Part shown: in pieces, positions 11,999 to 23,605 of the stretch | Position numbering within the stretch: the first letter of the stretch is position 1 | Layout: each line of letters begins with the position of its first letter | Program-made: the position numbers and the translations under genes | The notes under the pieces: generated by a model | What the model was told of the DNA's origin: nothing | Databases searched by the model: none | What the model saw: the letters and a program-made list of their open reading frames with translations, nothing else | Source: Bicyclus anynana | Lineage: Eukaryota; Arthropoda; Insecta; Lepidoptera; Nymphalidae | Direction: 5' to 3' | Assembly (NCBI RefSeq): GCF_947172395.1 | Contig: NC_069095.1 | Location: 13,825,321-13,889,320 of the forward strand | Length of the DNA stretch: 64,000 nucleotides

Positions 11999-12100
11999 CT
12001 AGCTGACCCGCGCTACTTCGTCTGCGTCTCATATGTAAAAAAGTACAATTATATTACCGACGGCAGCAAGACGTTCAAAAATTTAAAATTCTTCCGTAGG
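11999..12100 (-). mobile_element. Helitron 3'-end fragment
   Basis: The plus strand reads A-CTAGCTGACCCGCGCTACTTC. On the minus strand this is a GC-rich hairpin region followed by CTAG and a flanking T, the typical 3' end of short lepidopteran Helitrons. The inner limit is uncertain. Confidence 0.5.
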
Positions 12101-12319
12101 TACTTTTTTTATAACAAGCTCACAGAATACATATGTACAAGACAATATAATACAATACATATTAATATGGCACATGTATCGTATTCTATATTTTATATGT
12201 TGATATTTCATAGTATTTTGTACATATTTAACTATTTTATAATTTTATGCGTGAATGTTATTTCCTTTTATATATTACTTCTGAACATTCTAGCCTATAT
12301 CTTTATAATTTTTATTATT

Positions 12320-12450
12320 AGTTTCTTCGTTAGGTTGCCTGGAAGAGATCGCTTTTTAGCGATAAGGCCGCCTATTGTGCATTTTTTTTTCTATTATTAT
12401 TTTTCTTGTATTCTATGTTTCTTACAATAAAGTATATTTTAATTTTATTT
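12320..12450 (+). mobile_element. Second LINE-type 3' tail
   Basis: It contains GCCTGGAAGAGATCG, TTTTTAGCGATAAGGCCGCC and TATTGTGCA, and ends in an AATAAAGTATAT-type tail. A related copy lies at 36165-36305. This tail differs from the one in the CCTTCCGAACC family, so a second non-LTR family is present. Naming is left open. Confidence 0.55.
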
Positions 12451-12454
12451 CAAG

Positions 12455-12776
12455 ACAAAGTGCCTAAAACAGTTCTCGACCAATGCTTAAAAAGCAATGT
12501 GTTATAAACGTTTATGAAGTCTAGGTTACTACATAATTGATGAATTCCTTAATAACAAAACCAAATATGCTTGGAGGCCAGGCTTAATTAACAATATTGT
12601 ATTATTTTTTAAATGAGTAGGTAACTTTTGAGTTTATTAACGACTCTTCGTAGCAGATCCTGCCTTCCAAACAGAATAGAGTCACTAGTTTGTAATAAAC
12701 AGACAATCCTGTTTCAAAAGTTCTAAACTAAGTAAATTGGAAATAAATAAATTGTTAATTTTAATTTTGAATTTAA
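12455..12776 (+). mobile_element. LINE copy: end of ORF2 and 3' tail, diverged
   Basis: The sequence AAAGTGCCTAAAACAGTTC corresponds to the KIPKTVMDL region of the copy at 60320. It is followed by the family tail (CTTGGAGGCCAGGCTTAA, CAGATCCTGCCTTCC, AAATAAATAAATTG). The frame is broken. Confidence 0.65.
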
Positions 12777-14641
12777 GAGAGAAAGAGATTTTAAAAAAAG
12801 GGTCGTACCTAACAATTCAGAAAAAACTGAAACTTTTTTTTCTTTTCAAACCACTTCAGAATAGTAACGGCGCGAGTTCCTAGATAAGAAATTGCCATTA
12901 AAGAAGGTGTGTGTGTGTCTCAGAACTTGGCTCAAAGTAGCAAAGTGTTGTAATTACACGCGAAGTCTGCGCCTCCAGCGACGCCAGTGTTTGTTTACCG
13001 ATATCACGTGTAGGAGGGTTGAACACGCCCGCTGGGCTTTTTTGGTGTAACTTGTTCGAAAACTTGCTTGTTATAAATTAGGTACCTACTCGTAATTTGT
13101 GGCGATGTGTTTATCGTCATCGTTGCTTAAATTAATCTCTCTAGAGGGTATAGATAGTCAAAGTCATACAAAACGCATTTTACACACAGATACAAAGGCA
13201 GTACAAACTTAGAACAAACCATTTCTTTACGTCGGGGGTTAAAAAATACAAAGACGCTATAAAGAAAAACAAGCAATAGCTTAGCTTACTAGTTTTATAC
13301 GAGTGATAATAAAAGAGCTATCTCTTGCAAATGAAAAGTACATTTTTCCTTTGAAACAACCCCGCAAGAGGCTGCGGTGGCAGGGGTGCGGGGTGCGGGG
13401 GTCCGCGGAATATTGTCTCAATGCGTTCCTTTTATTATTCCGACCGCAAGCCTCTGATTGTACGGCGCAGGTACGCGTGCTCTATGTGATTTCAATACAA
13501 CGAGAGGAACTGACTACTCTACGAGTAGGTATTACTATGTACTATGTACTGGCTGGAATAGTTCGATGTATACTTCAGTGGAATTCTAAAAACTTTAGCT
13601 TAACAACCTTCAACAATCCGTAAAGATTTTGGCACATCATGGATATGACAGAATACTATGTAGGCTTGGTTTAGTAATGGATGAAGGAAGAAATGTGTAA
13701 CACTACTTGATGTTGAGTGTAAAATGATCACCTGAACAAAATTAGTCCTAGTTAGGAGTGCATTTTGCGTCTATGAAGTGCACGGCGCAGCTGAGTCGAT
13801 TACGCTTTCGACAGAAACGTCTCAACGTTATTTGATACTAAAAAAAAGCACGAATCAGGGGTGCGATTCTGCTATATTAAACTCGTCGACGAACTTTTCG
13901 CCTATAATACATCTTTTTCAAATTTAAACCGTATGTTCAAAGGATGTAAAAATTTAAATGTCACTAACAACGAAGTTGTCATAGAATTGAACGATGTCAC
14001 AGCGCTATAACTTCACAAAATGCAACGCCTGTAACCTCGCATTTGACTGCGATTCCACATAATGTTTATGCGGTCTCATGAAGTAAGTCTAATAATCCTA
14101 AATATAAGCGCTAGCCTTTTCTGTTCTGTTATCCCAATAAACTTATAAATTGACGAAGATGAAGTCTTAATCGCTGTTCCGTGACTCTGAATTGGTACAT
14201 AATAATCATTACTTTCAAAAGCATACCGAATAAAATATTTTGTTATTTGTTTGTTGAGTTTTCATGATATTTCTCCTACAAAAGAATATATAGAAAGTAA
14301 TAAGTTTGAATTCATAATAAGATGTTATTTATGATTCGAAAGTCATCCTGACAAGTTATTATATCGGCGAAGCGATGTGGAAAGTGAAGTGCCGTTATTT
14401 GAAAACCAATACCGAAATACCGTCGAAGTTCGGTTAGTAGGAGTCACTGGCGAGTGGCAGCAACCTCTGACTAACGAGCGCGCCAAGTAATCTAATTTGC
14501 TGGGCTGTTTCATTGTTGCATACGGAATAAGGACCGAAGTAATGGTTAACGAAATAAAAACAAAATAAATTAGGATCAACGTTGCAAAGTTTTAGTAGTA
14601 GTATTATATTATAAACCAGCGCATAACACCTGATACGTGCC
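12777..14641. other. Gene-free region
   Basis: No exon is recognised. A GC-rich patch at 13360-13500 has an open frame without protein-like features. The rest is AT-rich single-copy-looking DNA. Confidence 0.45.
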
Positions 14642-14707
14642 TGAACGTGCAGGTTTCCACACGATGTTTTCCTTCACCGTTACACAGACACGTGATATTT
14701 AATTTCT
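14642..14707 (-). mobile_element. SINE family A internal fragment
   Basis: The minus strand matches the middle of family A (AAATATCACGTGTCTGTG, GGTGAAGGAAAACATCGTG, AAACCTGCACG). It abuts a plus-strand family A head at 14710, giving an inverted junction. Confidence 0.7.
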
Positions 14708-14709
14708 AG

Positions 14710-14830
14710 AGGGACGTGATAGCCCAGTGGATATGACCTCTGCCACCAATTCCGGAGGGTGTGGGTTCGAATTCGGTCCGGGGCATGCACCTCAAACTTT
14801 TCAGTTGTGTGCATTTTAAGAAATTAAATC
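14710..14830 (+). mobile_element. SINE family A head
   Basis: It has a clear A box (ATAGCCCAGTGGATATG) and B box (GGGTTCGAATTCGGTCC), followed by GGGCATGCACCTC and GTGCATTTTAAGAAATTAAA, where it stops. It is truncated at the 3' side. Confidence 0.85.
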
Positions 14831-15422
14831 CGTTATAATAGAAGGGTGTAAAGAATTAGATCTTTTTGTCACTGAGCAATTTTATTTTTTCCGTAAGCAG
14901 CATTGCTGTTTCAATCTGATATGTTACTGGTGGAAGCTTAGCACGTACCAATATGAGGCATACTCCAGCTATATCTCAGATTAGTGGATGTATTATAGCG
15001 TTACCGACGAACTGTTACTCAGTTAAAGATAATGATTTTTAAGTACAAGTACGACTTGGTCAAAACGTACGTTGAACTCAACGTGCTATGTATATCGGGC
15101 GGTAGTATCAATGTTCGACCCTCGGGAATAATACTTGGTTTAGTGTCGGTACGTTACATTGTGTCACAGAGTCGATTCCCTGTGTATCATCCCGTATTAG
15201 CATAGCGGTGTCCCCGTGCTGTCCCCTCCTCCCTCCTGCCCCCCTCTCCCCGGGCACAGTGTGAATGCAATTGCATCAGCGCAGTGGGCCGGACGGATGC
15301 GGCCTGAATCCAAACAGTGGGCGCGGACACCTATGTGTTCACACGGCTAGGCTGATCCAACCGCTCTATATACCATAGCAAACAGCTTTGTGCTCGTATC
15401 ACACATATCTATATATCGGTGA
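14831..15422. other. Gene-free region with a C-rich block
   Basis: Positions 15190-15375 are GC-rich with pyrimidine runs (CCTCCTCCCTCCTGCCCCCC) and then CTCTATATACC, a TATA-like motif. It looks promoter- or enhancer-like, but no transcript start or exon is visible. Confidence 0.35.
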
Positions 15423-15480
15423 CTAGCAAGCACCCGCGACTTTGTTTCGTAGCGCGAAGGATTATAAACATCGCTAATAT
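15423..15480 (-). mobile_element. Helitron 3'-end fragment
   Basis: The plus-strand sequence A-CTAGCAAGCACCCGCGAC is the mirror of a Helitron 3' terminus. The rest of the element is not recognisable. Confidence 0.4.
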
Positions 15481-15699
15481 TTTAGAATTTAAACTATCGT
15501 GAGAGGGTCCTTAGTCAATAGCTGGTTCTTACAACGCAGCACCATCCAAACTTCTTGGTTTACTTACAAGAAGACGGATCCTTAAATTAAAAATATTGGT
15601 ATTGGAAACTTCATAACTTTTAAAGACCTATCCAACGATACACTACACTATAAAATAAATGAGTAAAAATCGTTCATCCCCATCCCCGAAAAAAAAACA

Positions 15700-15875
15700 T
15701 TTCTGAAGACTATGTTTTACAACTTTATTCACATTTTTAATGTACATACTCATGCTAAGTTACTGCTTTCAAGTAGATATAGCCTAATTGCTAAACGGCG
15801 GACAGGCGGACGGACGGACAGACAAACATGGCAAAACTATATGGGTTCCTTGTGGACTACGGAACCATAAAAAAC
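15700..15875 (+). mobile_element. Short dispersed repeat ending in GGGTTCC...GGAACC
   Basis: Landmarks are TGTACATACTCATGCTAAG, GGCGGACGGACGGACAGACA, ACATGGCAAAACTATATGGG and TTCCTTGTGGACTACGGAAC. The same order occurs on the minus strand at 55046-55230. It looks non-coding and non-autonomous; the class is unknown. Confidence 0.6.
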
Positions 15876-18800
15876 CAGATATTGTATTGCAACTAAATCA
15901 GATAATAAATAAATAAAAGACGTTAACAAATGTATGACCATCTTAAATAATGTTCATGTTAAAAATTCTACTTAACTGATCCGCTAATGTCGGCTATATT
16001 GTAAAGGTAATGCTTACACAAAAGCGTAGCTTACGCTGTCGTGTGTAGCACAGATAAGTCGCGAGCAAACAGCGCTGACGCTGCGCGACTGGCAGCATCA
16101 GCAAACACGGGCCGAACACTGCTGCCGTTGACTATTAACGAAAAAGCCTTACCTATTATTAACGGCACTAACTAACCCCTGAAAACAGGTGCAGGTGGCT
16201 TTTTATTTGAGAGTTCTCTTGAATGTACTTCTCTGTGACGCCTATGAAATATTGACTTCATCTCTCTTCCAATAAATTCCCAGTAACAGTACAAAGCCTT
16301 AAAGTTGTTGCGTAAAACCTAAAGGAAATTGTTTGTTATGGTAGGCGTCCACAGATCCGCATCGTACGTATCGGACGGACTTTTAATTTTACGGGAGATA
16401 ATATCTGTTCGATGCGGATGCGTCCGAGGCATGGTGCGCGTGACGGTTCATTTAACTTTTGAAAGTTTGCTGCGATTCACGCTAATAGCACGTATTATGA
16501 ACGTCATACAAGCAACTGTCACCCGCACCATGCTACAGCGCACGAACTTTAGTGGTTGCCGCAACCTGTCATTGTCATCGTTTCAGAGGCAAACATGATC
16601 ACCCGTACCGGCAGCTTGGTCGGTTCAAGTACCATATTCAAAATAATAACAATTCAACACGAACTAAAACTGAATTAATTCTTTCTAAGACTTGTCGTTT
16701 AATCCCTTTGACTTGCCCATAGTTGTCGATCAACGACATTATATCGTGTTGTCAATCCATGAAATTCTAATATGTCTTATCTGAGATTTCTGCGGGATTT
16801 TTAAAAAGCTTTTATCCTTGACGAAATGGCGGAAGAAAATTTTAACATTAAATATTGTAGCCATTTTTTTCATCCAGTTTTGAGCAATATCATTTATCAG
16901 CGAGTGGAAACATGAGCTCGGGCAATATTTCACAGCAATTAAGCTCAAGGTTCAGAAAAAATTATCTTAGTGAAAGTAACTTTGCGGAAATACATTACGG
17001 CGCATTGCTTTGCGGCCGCTTTCATTTACAAATTGCTTTTTAGCTTTTGTTTACACTATTTTTAGCAGACTCAGAAGTGGATTACAAAAATCAGAAAACC
17101 AATATAAAACAATAGTTATGATTCACAACACTTGTCAGGACAACTTAATTAACAAATCAAACTGTAACCAAAACATATAAACCCTAGAATGAAAGAGAAT
17201 GACCTTGAGTGAAGTCGCGGACTTGTGACTATTGTATGTAGAGTTAAGGTCGTCCTTGACAGTTAACTAACACTCCCCCTTTCCACTCAATTCATTCTCC
17301 CCACCTATCCCAAAATCACCAATCGTTTCCGCCTGATGACTACCCCTCTTTAACTCCCTACTCTTTACGGAAACAAGCCGCGCCACCTAGCATCGGCACA
17401 AGCCAATACAGAATCGAGCGACGTCACTGCCATACACACACACACTGTGTGTAGTGTAGTGGTAAGTAGTGAAGTCAGTACATATAGGCAAACTTAACTT
17501 TTCAAAAGTGAATTTAATTGTTTTACGCCTTCTTGAAAAAATAAAATACATTTGATTTATAGAGGAATACAAGCACCGCGCAGTTTCACCGACGTCGTTT
17601 ACCCGTGGGAATAAAAGTATAGTTTTCCTGGAAATTAAACAATTTTTCAAATCGGTTTAGTGGTATAGGCGTAAAAGCTTAATAAACAAACAATGAAAAT
17701 AACATTTGCATTTATATTGTTAGCTAGGATTGGTTTAAAGGTTTTATATTTGGTTAACCAATAATAAAACGTAAAAGATCAGTAAGTACGGAGGCATCAA
17801 AGTAAACAACCACAATATAATCGCAGCATCTGTCGCAGCCTTGCTCCTCAGGCTCGAGTCCCGATGCCATTACTGAGGGCCCTTCAGTCGCTTTTATATT
17901 TGAGGGTCAAAGGCGCTGCTTGACTCGAGGACAAACTTAGGGGACCACTCCGGCTGGAACAGAAATGACAAGTTTTAACTCAATTTCCTTACTGTGTAAC
18001 CGTTATTCGGTATTTAACTTAGGTTTGTTATTGTAACTCAGTTTAGATTGGCTTTTAGTTAAGGATCGTTAGCTTCCACCGTGCAGGATTTAAAGTAGAG
18101 TAAAATATGTTTTTCGTTATGTTGTTTATTTTTTAGAAAAATAACCAGAATTCACTATTTCATTTATGTATTAGATTATTTCTTGTGGAAGATACATAAT
18201 ACAGCTAAGGTCTGGAATGCCTTTGTGCATTTGTTTCAGGGGTATTTTTAAGAGTGAATCGGTATCATTGGGCAAGCGTACCTCAGTGTAGACTACACTT
18301 GCGGGTACTGTTAAATAAAATGTCTTTCTACCTAAAAATAATGTGACGTAGTAGCGTTTCTTCCTCGCCCCAGGATTATCGCCACTAACTTCGCCACGTA
18401 TTCCCATTGCATCCGCATCCATCGAGATAATATTTTCGACAATTCTCCCAAAGTCTGAGCGAAGTGTCAGTTTGCCAATGGTTAGCCACTCACATCGCGT
18501 TAACCGGAACATCCGTCTTATAGTACGGAAAAAGCATAAAAAGTTCATCTTAATAATGACAAATGAAAGTCTATTTATTCGGAACAATAATTATGATTCA
18601 CTCGCATACAAATCACGAGCAAAGCATTCGTGTTCTCTTTGTGTTCGGACAGGTCCCAGTCGATACTGTCGGCGACACCCACTCGTGTGTGTGTGGAACG
18701 TGATCGCTATTGATCATTAAAATAGCGAATTTCGGCGCTACTGGCTCGTCGGGATCAAATTCACGCAACAGTTGCACCACTAATTGGCGGTTGCCATGGC

Positions 18801-20652
18801 GACGGCCCGCCCGAGCTCTCATTGTCTGCCACGAATGGTAATATTTGCATCGCTCTATATTATGCACTTCGCCCACGTTCAATTTCCATTTTCCCGTGAA
18901 ATTAAGTTCCCAGGAGCTATAATCTTACACACAGTAACAACGTTTACATTCGTACCTAGTATAACTTGTTAACCGTATAATAGAGGAAATGTCTTTAGCT
19001 AGCCAAAAGATAGATTATTGGTGTAAGCTCATGCAATAGAATGAAACTTGTGATGAATTGAATGAATTTCAAGGAACGCGGTGTCATTCACGAAAGTGGT
19101 CGTCAACCAAAAAGCTCAATGCTTTTTCATTGTTGAGCGTCATCTATCTGAGAGTTTTCTACAAAATCTATATTTTTGGAGAGTATGTTCAATATTTTTT
19201 TGAACTCGTTCTTTCTTTACTCTCATTGAAATAGGAGAGATTTGTCGAGCAGAGAGAAATTAGGTATCAATGTTTATAGAATCGCCAGATGTCGTAGTAA
19301 CTAACGAGTAAATAATTATCTGGGTAGTAGTAGTATGTCACATTTCTTTAACACGTACTAAACGTGTTGTTTTCTTTTTCCTGTTTTGTACTGCATAGAT
19401 ACAAACATATAGACAACACGGACATAAAGTACTAGCTTTAGCTTATGCTGATCACACACCATCTTAAAGAATTTTAAAGTTAAAGACAGTCGCACATTTG
19501 ATTACCACAAAGTGTAAGAAGATAAAATGTTGCTCCAATGAAAGTTGCCTTAATGAGTCCACTTTAGCGCCACGTTACATTTAGCGGTGTAATTGAGCGC
19601 GCTCTCAGACAGGCAATTAATTAGGATCAAACTTGCTAACTTATTGGACCTAAGAAATAAATGAGTAAAGTTTCTATCGAGTGTTTTACGATGCTTGTGA
19701 GTAGATTTACTACGAGTACACCCGATGGGACAAACCTTTTAAACTGTGGCGAGTTTTAATATTTAAATAAGTTTTATTTAAAGTACTCTGTAAGCTTGTG
19801 TAGTGGGTGATAAGTATAAATAGATGGATTATGATGTAACTTGGTTATATTTTCAAACTCAAATTGATTTAATTGAAGTAGGTAGTAGTACGTTTGTTTT
19901 GAAGTAAGTTATACTTTATACAAGAACATGTAAAATCTGTCAAAGAAAAGAAGAAGAAGAAATACTTTCTTGCACACAAAAATACAATTATAAATTAAAA
20001 CAATAAAAAGACAAATTAAACTTAGCATGCAAAGACGGCCTTATTACTAAAAGTAATCTCTACCAGGCAACCCCTGACGAGAGAACTTGCGAAGAAAGAG
20101 CGGGAAGGTGCAAGGTGAGTAGTGACTCTACCACCCCTGTTCACTAACCTGCATTTTTTTATTACATGAGGATGTAGATACCTGAATAAAAATGTCTTCT
20201 CTATAAATAAAAACAGTAATACCCCATTTCTACTTAATAAAGACGAAGTTACGTTCAAGTTATTACTTCAAAGTGCTCAGACGATATCGATTCAAGACTT
20301 AAGAAGACTCCACTTTATATTAACTTCAGAATAATAATTTTCTTTTTATATTTGTTTGAAGATCTTATTTTTATCTCGAAGTCTACATAATGAATAAATT
20401 TACATAATGAATTTGTATTTAGCGAGCATGTTGTCCGTGTGTTTGTGTTTTGTGTTAGCTACAAGTTTTAGTTTCAGCACGAGAGTTGTCTTGAAACTAA
20501 ATTAGATGAAGAATACCTAGTTAGCCAAACATTTCTGTTTGTTTGGAACTTTTGGCAACTTCTCTGGCGTACTTTTGTATGTTTACAATTAAGTTGTGGA
20601 ACTAGGTTCCATTCTCAGTTCGCGTCTATTTGGAAATCATAATTAATCAGTT
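15876..20652. other. Gene-free region, about 4.8 kb
   Basis: No supported exon is present. GC-richer patches lie at 16020-16130, 16330-16600 and 18640-18830. Two minus-strand frames (18171-18587, 138 codons; 18613-18882, 89 codons) lie close together but match no family I know and have no clear splice sites joining them. The rest is AT-rich. Confidence 0.4.
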
Positions 20653-20720
20653 AGAGCCGTGATAGCCCAGTGGAAACGACCTCTGCCTCCGATTCCGGAG
20701 GGTGTGGGTTTGAATCTGGA
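20653..20720 (+). mobile_element. SINE family A head fragment
   Basis: GAGCCGTGATAGCCCAGTGG followed by CGACCTCTGCCTCCGATTCC and GGGTTTGAATCTGG gives an A box and a slightly mutated B box. The copy ends just after the tRNA-like part. Confidence 0.8.
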
Positions 20721-21342
20721 ATGCTAAGGATAACCAGCCTTTCCCATTAGATCAACAAATAAAAATAAATGTGCGTTCATATTAATAATATACATTTATT
20801 AGTGTTTTATAGTTTATTTTGTATTTTATTAACATTGTTAAAAATTTAGAAAAAAAAGGATAAATAATTAAAGAAGAGACTTAAAAAAATATTTACATTT
20901 ACTAAAGGTAAACGTATTATGCGAATAATATGTCATATTTAACACATACTTACGGCCTATTCTCATACCTACCAAATATACAAAAGAATCATGAGGAATG
21001 GGTGAACATTAAATCATGACATGAGATTTTTGTATATTAGACAATAACACCGCTCGCAGCCACACAATAGCAATTTCATATATTATCTGTTGGTCCGTTT
21101 CTTTCTCGAGTTTCATCCCGCGCTATCTTCACCAGATAAAATAGTATTTTTCAGCACAGACTCAATTTCCACAGTTATAAACTAGCAGTAATAAAGTGTA
21201 GAATTAGTCGTGGCGGCGCCGGGCCCGGGGCCCGGGGGAAATGACGCTCATGAATGCTATGCAACTTGTGTTCACTTTAATTCACGCGAAAGCGAGATAT
21301 TATTTGTCCTTGACGACTTTGTCTCTAGGACACGACATGTTT
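20721..21342. other. Gene-free AT-rich region
   Basis: No exon is recognised. Near 21220-21237 there is an unusual GC palindrome, GGGCCCGGGGCCCGGG, isolated in AT-rich DNA. Confidence 0.45.
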
Positions 21343-22161
21343 TTAACCGACTTCAAAAAAAGGAGGAGGTTCTTAACTCGACGCGTGTTTTATTATGTTC
21401 GTAACTTCATAACTTCGTCAGTCTTATTTTAAATATATTTTTTATGGTTTGAAAGAGTATACTTCCAGATTGGTCCCATTTAATTTTCATGAAAAATTTT
21501 CAGTAATTTTGTGTTAAAATGAAAAAACCAAGATTGCCTTGTGGCGCTTTCGTTCACTATGCTAGAAGACACTAAATACACAGACAAAAAAATAAAATTC
21601 TGAAAAACAAAAAATATTAACCGACTTCAAAATCACAAAAATAAATTAAAAAGCGAAAAATAACATCATATGCGCTACCTTCTGATCACTTTGAGGGCGG
21701 TGGCAACACAGTGATGCATTAACTAAAACCGATTAAATCATAAAGTTTTAGGATTTAAAGACGGTTCTTTCCCGAGATTTTTTAAGAAAGGCTTTAAATA
21801 ATACATCACTAACTTGGCACCGCCTTTTATAGTTTATTTTTGTGATTATAAGTCGGTTTAATTTTTAACTGACTTCCAAAAAGGAGGAGGTTCTACGTTC
21901 GACTGTATGTATGTTTTTTTTTTTTTTTTTTTTTTATGTATGTCCAGCGATAATTCCGTCATTTGTGGACCGATTTTGAAAATTCTTTTTTTGTTTTGAA
22001 GGGTTTGATTCCAGGGTGGTCCCATTTTTTTCATGTCAGGATCTGATGATGGCATCCTGGAGAAATCGAGAGGAACTTTCGAAAATAGAGACGGCTAGTG
22101 CGTTTGTTAGTGTTTCTATAAGGTATTTTAAACCACTACAATTTTATGAAGGTCTGGAGTT
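21343..22161 (+). repeat. Composite of AACCGACTTC-type repeat units
   Basis: Two related units begin TTAACCGACTTCAAAAAAAG (21343) and TTAACTGACTTCCAAAAAGG (21868), each followed by GGAGGTTCT. Between them, 21614-21868 is a partly deleted snapback element related to 22901-23229. The second unit carries a T-run (21914-21935) and leads into the 130-bp minisatellite. It is non-coding. Confidence 0.6.
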
Positions 22162-22711
22162 GGTCTGATGATGGAGCTGATACACAGACGATGGAACTCG
22201 TCAACGATTTACAGCAGGTACCTTTTGTTTGGGCTTGATTTATTTGTATTGATGAGAACTTTCCACCTAGATGGGTTGTGACTGTATTAAGGGTCTGATG
22301 ATGAAGACAAAGGACAGTGAAGAGAACTCCTCGACGGTTCACAGTAGCTACCTTGTGTTTGGACTTGATAAATTTGTATTGATGAGAACTTTCCACCTAG
22401 ATGGGTTATGACTGTATTAGGGGTCTGGTGATGAGACGAAGAATAGTTAAGGGAACTCCTCGACGGTTCACAGTAGCTACCTTGTGTTTTGACTTGATAA
22501 TTTTGTATTGATGAGAACTTTCTACCTGGATAGGTTGTGACTGTATTAAAGGTCTGGTGATGAAGCTGAAGGAGAGTTAAGGGAACTCCTCGACGGTTCA
22601 CAGTAGCTACCTTGTGTTTGGACTTGATAAATTTTATATTGATGAGAACTTTCCACCCATATGGATTGTGACTGCATAGGGGGTCTGGTGATGAAGACGG
22701 AGGACAGTCAC
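22162..22711 (+). repeat. Minisatellite, about 130-bp unit, roughly 4.2 copies
   Basis: Copies begin with GGTCTGATGATG or GGTCTGGTGATG at 22162, 22292, 22422, 22551 and 22682 (the last partial). Spacings are 130, 130, 129 and 131 bases. Each full copy contains CCTCGACGGTTCACAGTAGC or a close variant, TTGTATTGATGAGAAC and GTGACTGTATTA. The two inner units are most alike. Long minus-strand frames here simply follow the repeat. Confidence 0.9.
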
Positions 22712-22900
22712 CTTTCACGTTTTTCTGAATATTTATATTACATGTGGATAAAGGGGGAGTGAAATTTTGTATATGAGTTAAGGTTGTATTTTTAAAATTG
22801 GGATTGTAGGATACTTATCATAAGAAAATAACGTTTCAACTAATTGCTCATTAATTTTTGTTCACACTCAGTTAGGTGTGCTAACACTAAAAATTAAAAA

Positions 22901-23229
22901 ATAAAAATTTTAATAAAAAAAATTCAACCGACTTCCAACTCTAAAATTACCCTAAACTAAAAAGCAAAAAATAACATCTTACCTATGTGCTACCTTCTGA
23001 TCAGTTTGAAGGCGGTGCCAATCCAGTGTCATGTTTTAATTAAAGCCGTTTCTAAAAGAACCACAGAAATTGTGTAATTTAAATGGCTTGAAATAAAACA
23101 TCACTGGCTTGGCACCGCCTTCAAACTGATCAGAAGGTAGCACATAGGTAAGATGTTATTTTTTGCTTTTTAGTTTAGGTTAATTTTAGAGTTGGAAGTC
23201 GGTTGAATTTTTTTTATTAAAATTTTTAT
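22901..23229. mobile_element. Snapback (foldback) element with 121-bp near-perfect arms
   Basis: Arms at 22901-23021 and 23109-23229 are exact reverse complements apart from one mismatch, by base-by-base reading, with an 87-base loop. The arm contains CAACCGACTTCC and CTACCTTCTGATCAGTTTGA. The near identity suggests recent insertion or gene conversion. It is a non-autonomous element with no coding capacity. A related, deleted copy lies at 21614-21868 and a relic at 145-206. Confidence 0.9.
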
Positions 23230-23268
23230 ATTTAAATATTTTTTTTATCAAATCATATTTTACTTATC

Positions 23269-23605
23269 ACCCTCCTCGTTGGTCCAGTGGTTATCCTATG
23301 TTCGTATCAAGAAGTCCTGGGTACGAGTCTCGGGTTGGGCTATGACAAACTGATTAAGAAAAAAAAAATCCAAGAATGTTTAGTGCGAATTCTCAACTTA
23401 GTAAGTCGGTGGTGTCACTTGCCCACGCTTTGGGAAGCGCTGAAACCGCCAGTCTCAGTCGTTATCATTGTCACCTGATAGTGATCGTTAAAGACACAAA
23501 CATTACCACCCTAAGCCAATTCACATTGGAGCAACGTGTTGGGTCGAAGCTTCAGATCCCCTCTTCTATAAAGAGGTAGGCCTGGCCCTGTGGCTTTTCG
23601 AAAAA
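23269..23605 (+). mobile_element. tRNA-derived SINE, family C copy
   Basis: It begins CCTCGTTGGTCCAGTGGTTA (A box) and has GGGTACGAGTCTCGG (B box). The body includes GTCGGTGGTGTCACTTGCCC and CAGTCTCAGTCGTTATCATT. It ends near AAAGAGGTAGGCCTGGCCC. Short open frames inside it are not genes. Confidence 0.75.

Noticed and set aside
11762..12430. 222-codon plus-strand frame
   Set aside because: It runs through a Helitron end (11999) and a LINE tail (12320). The second half is Phe/Tyr/Ile low complexity from AT-rich DNA. No domain is seen.
22162..22711. CRISPR-like array
   Set aside because: The whole unit repeats, including the would-be spacers, and units are about 130 bp with 10-20% variation. 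It is a minisatellite in a eukaryotic genome.
22136..22718. Minus-strand frames of 86 and 143 codons across the minisatellite
   Set aside because: Their repeated peptide simply follows the tandem DNA units. There is no start context, splice site or known domain.
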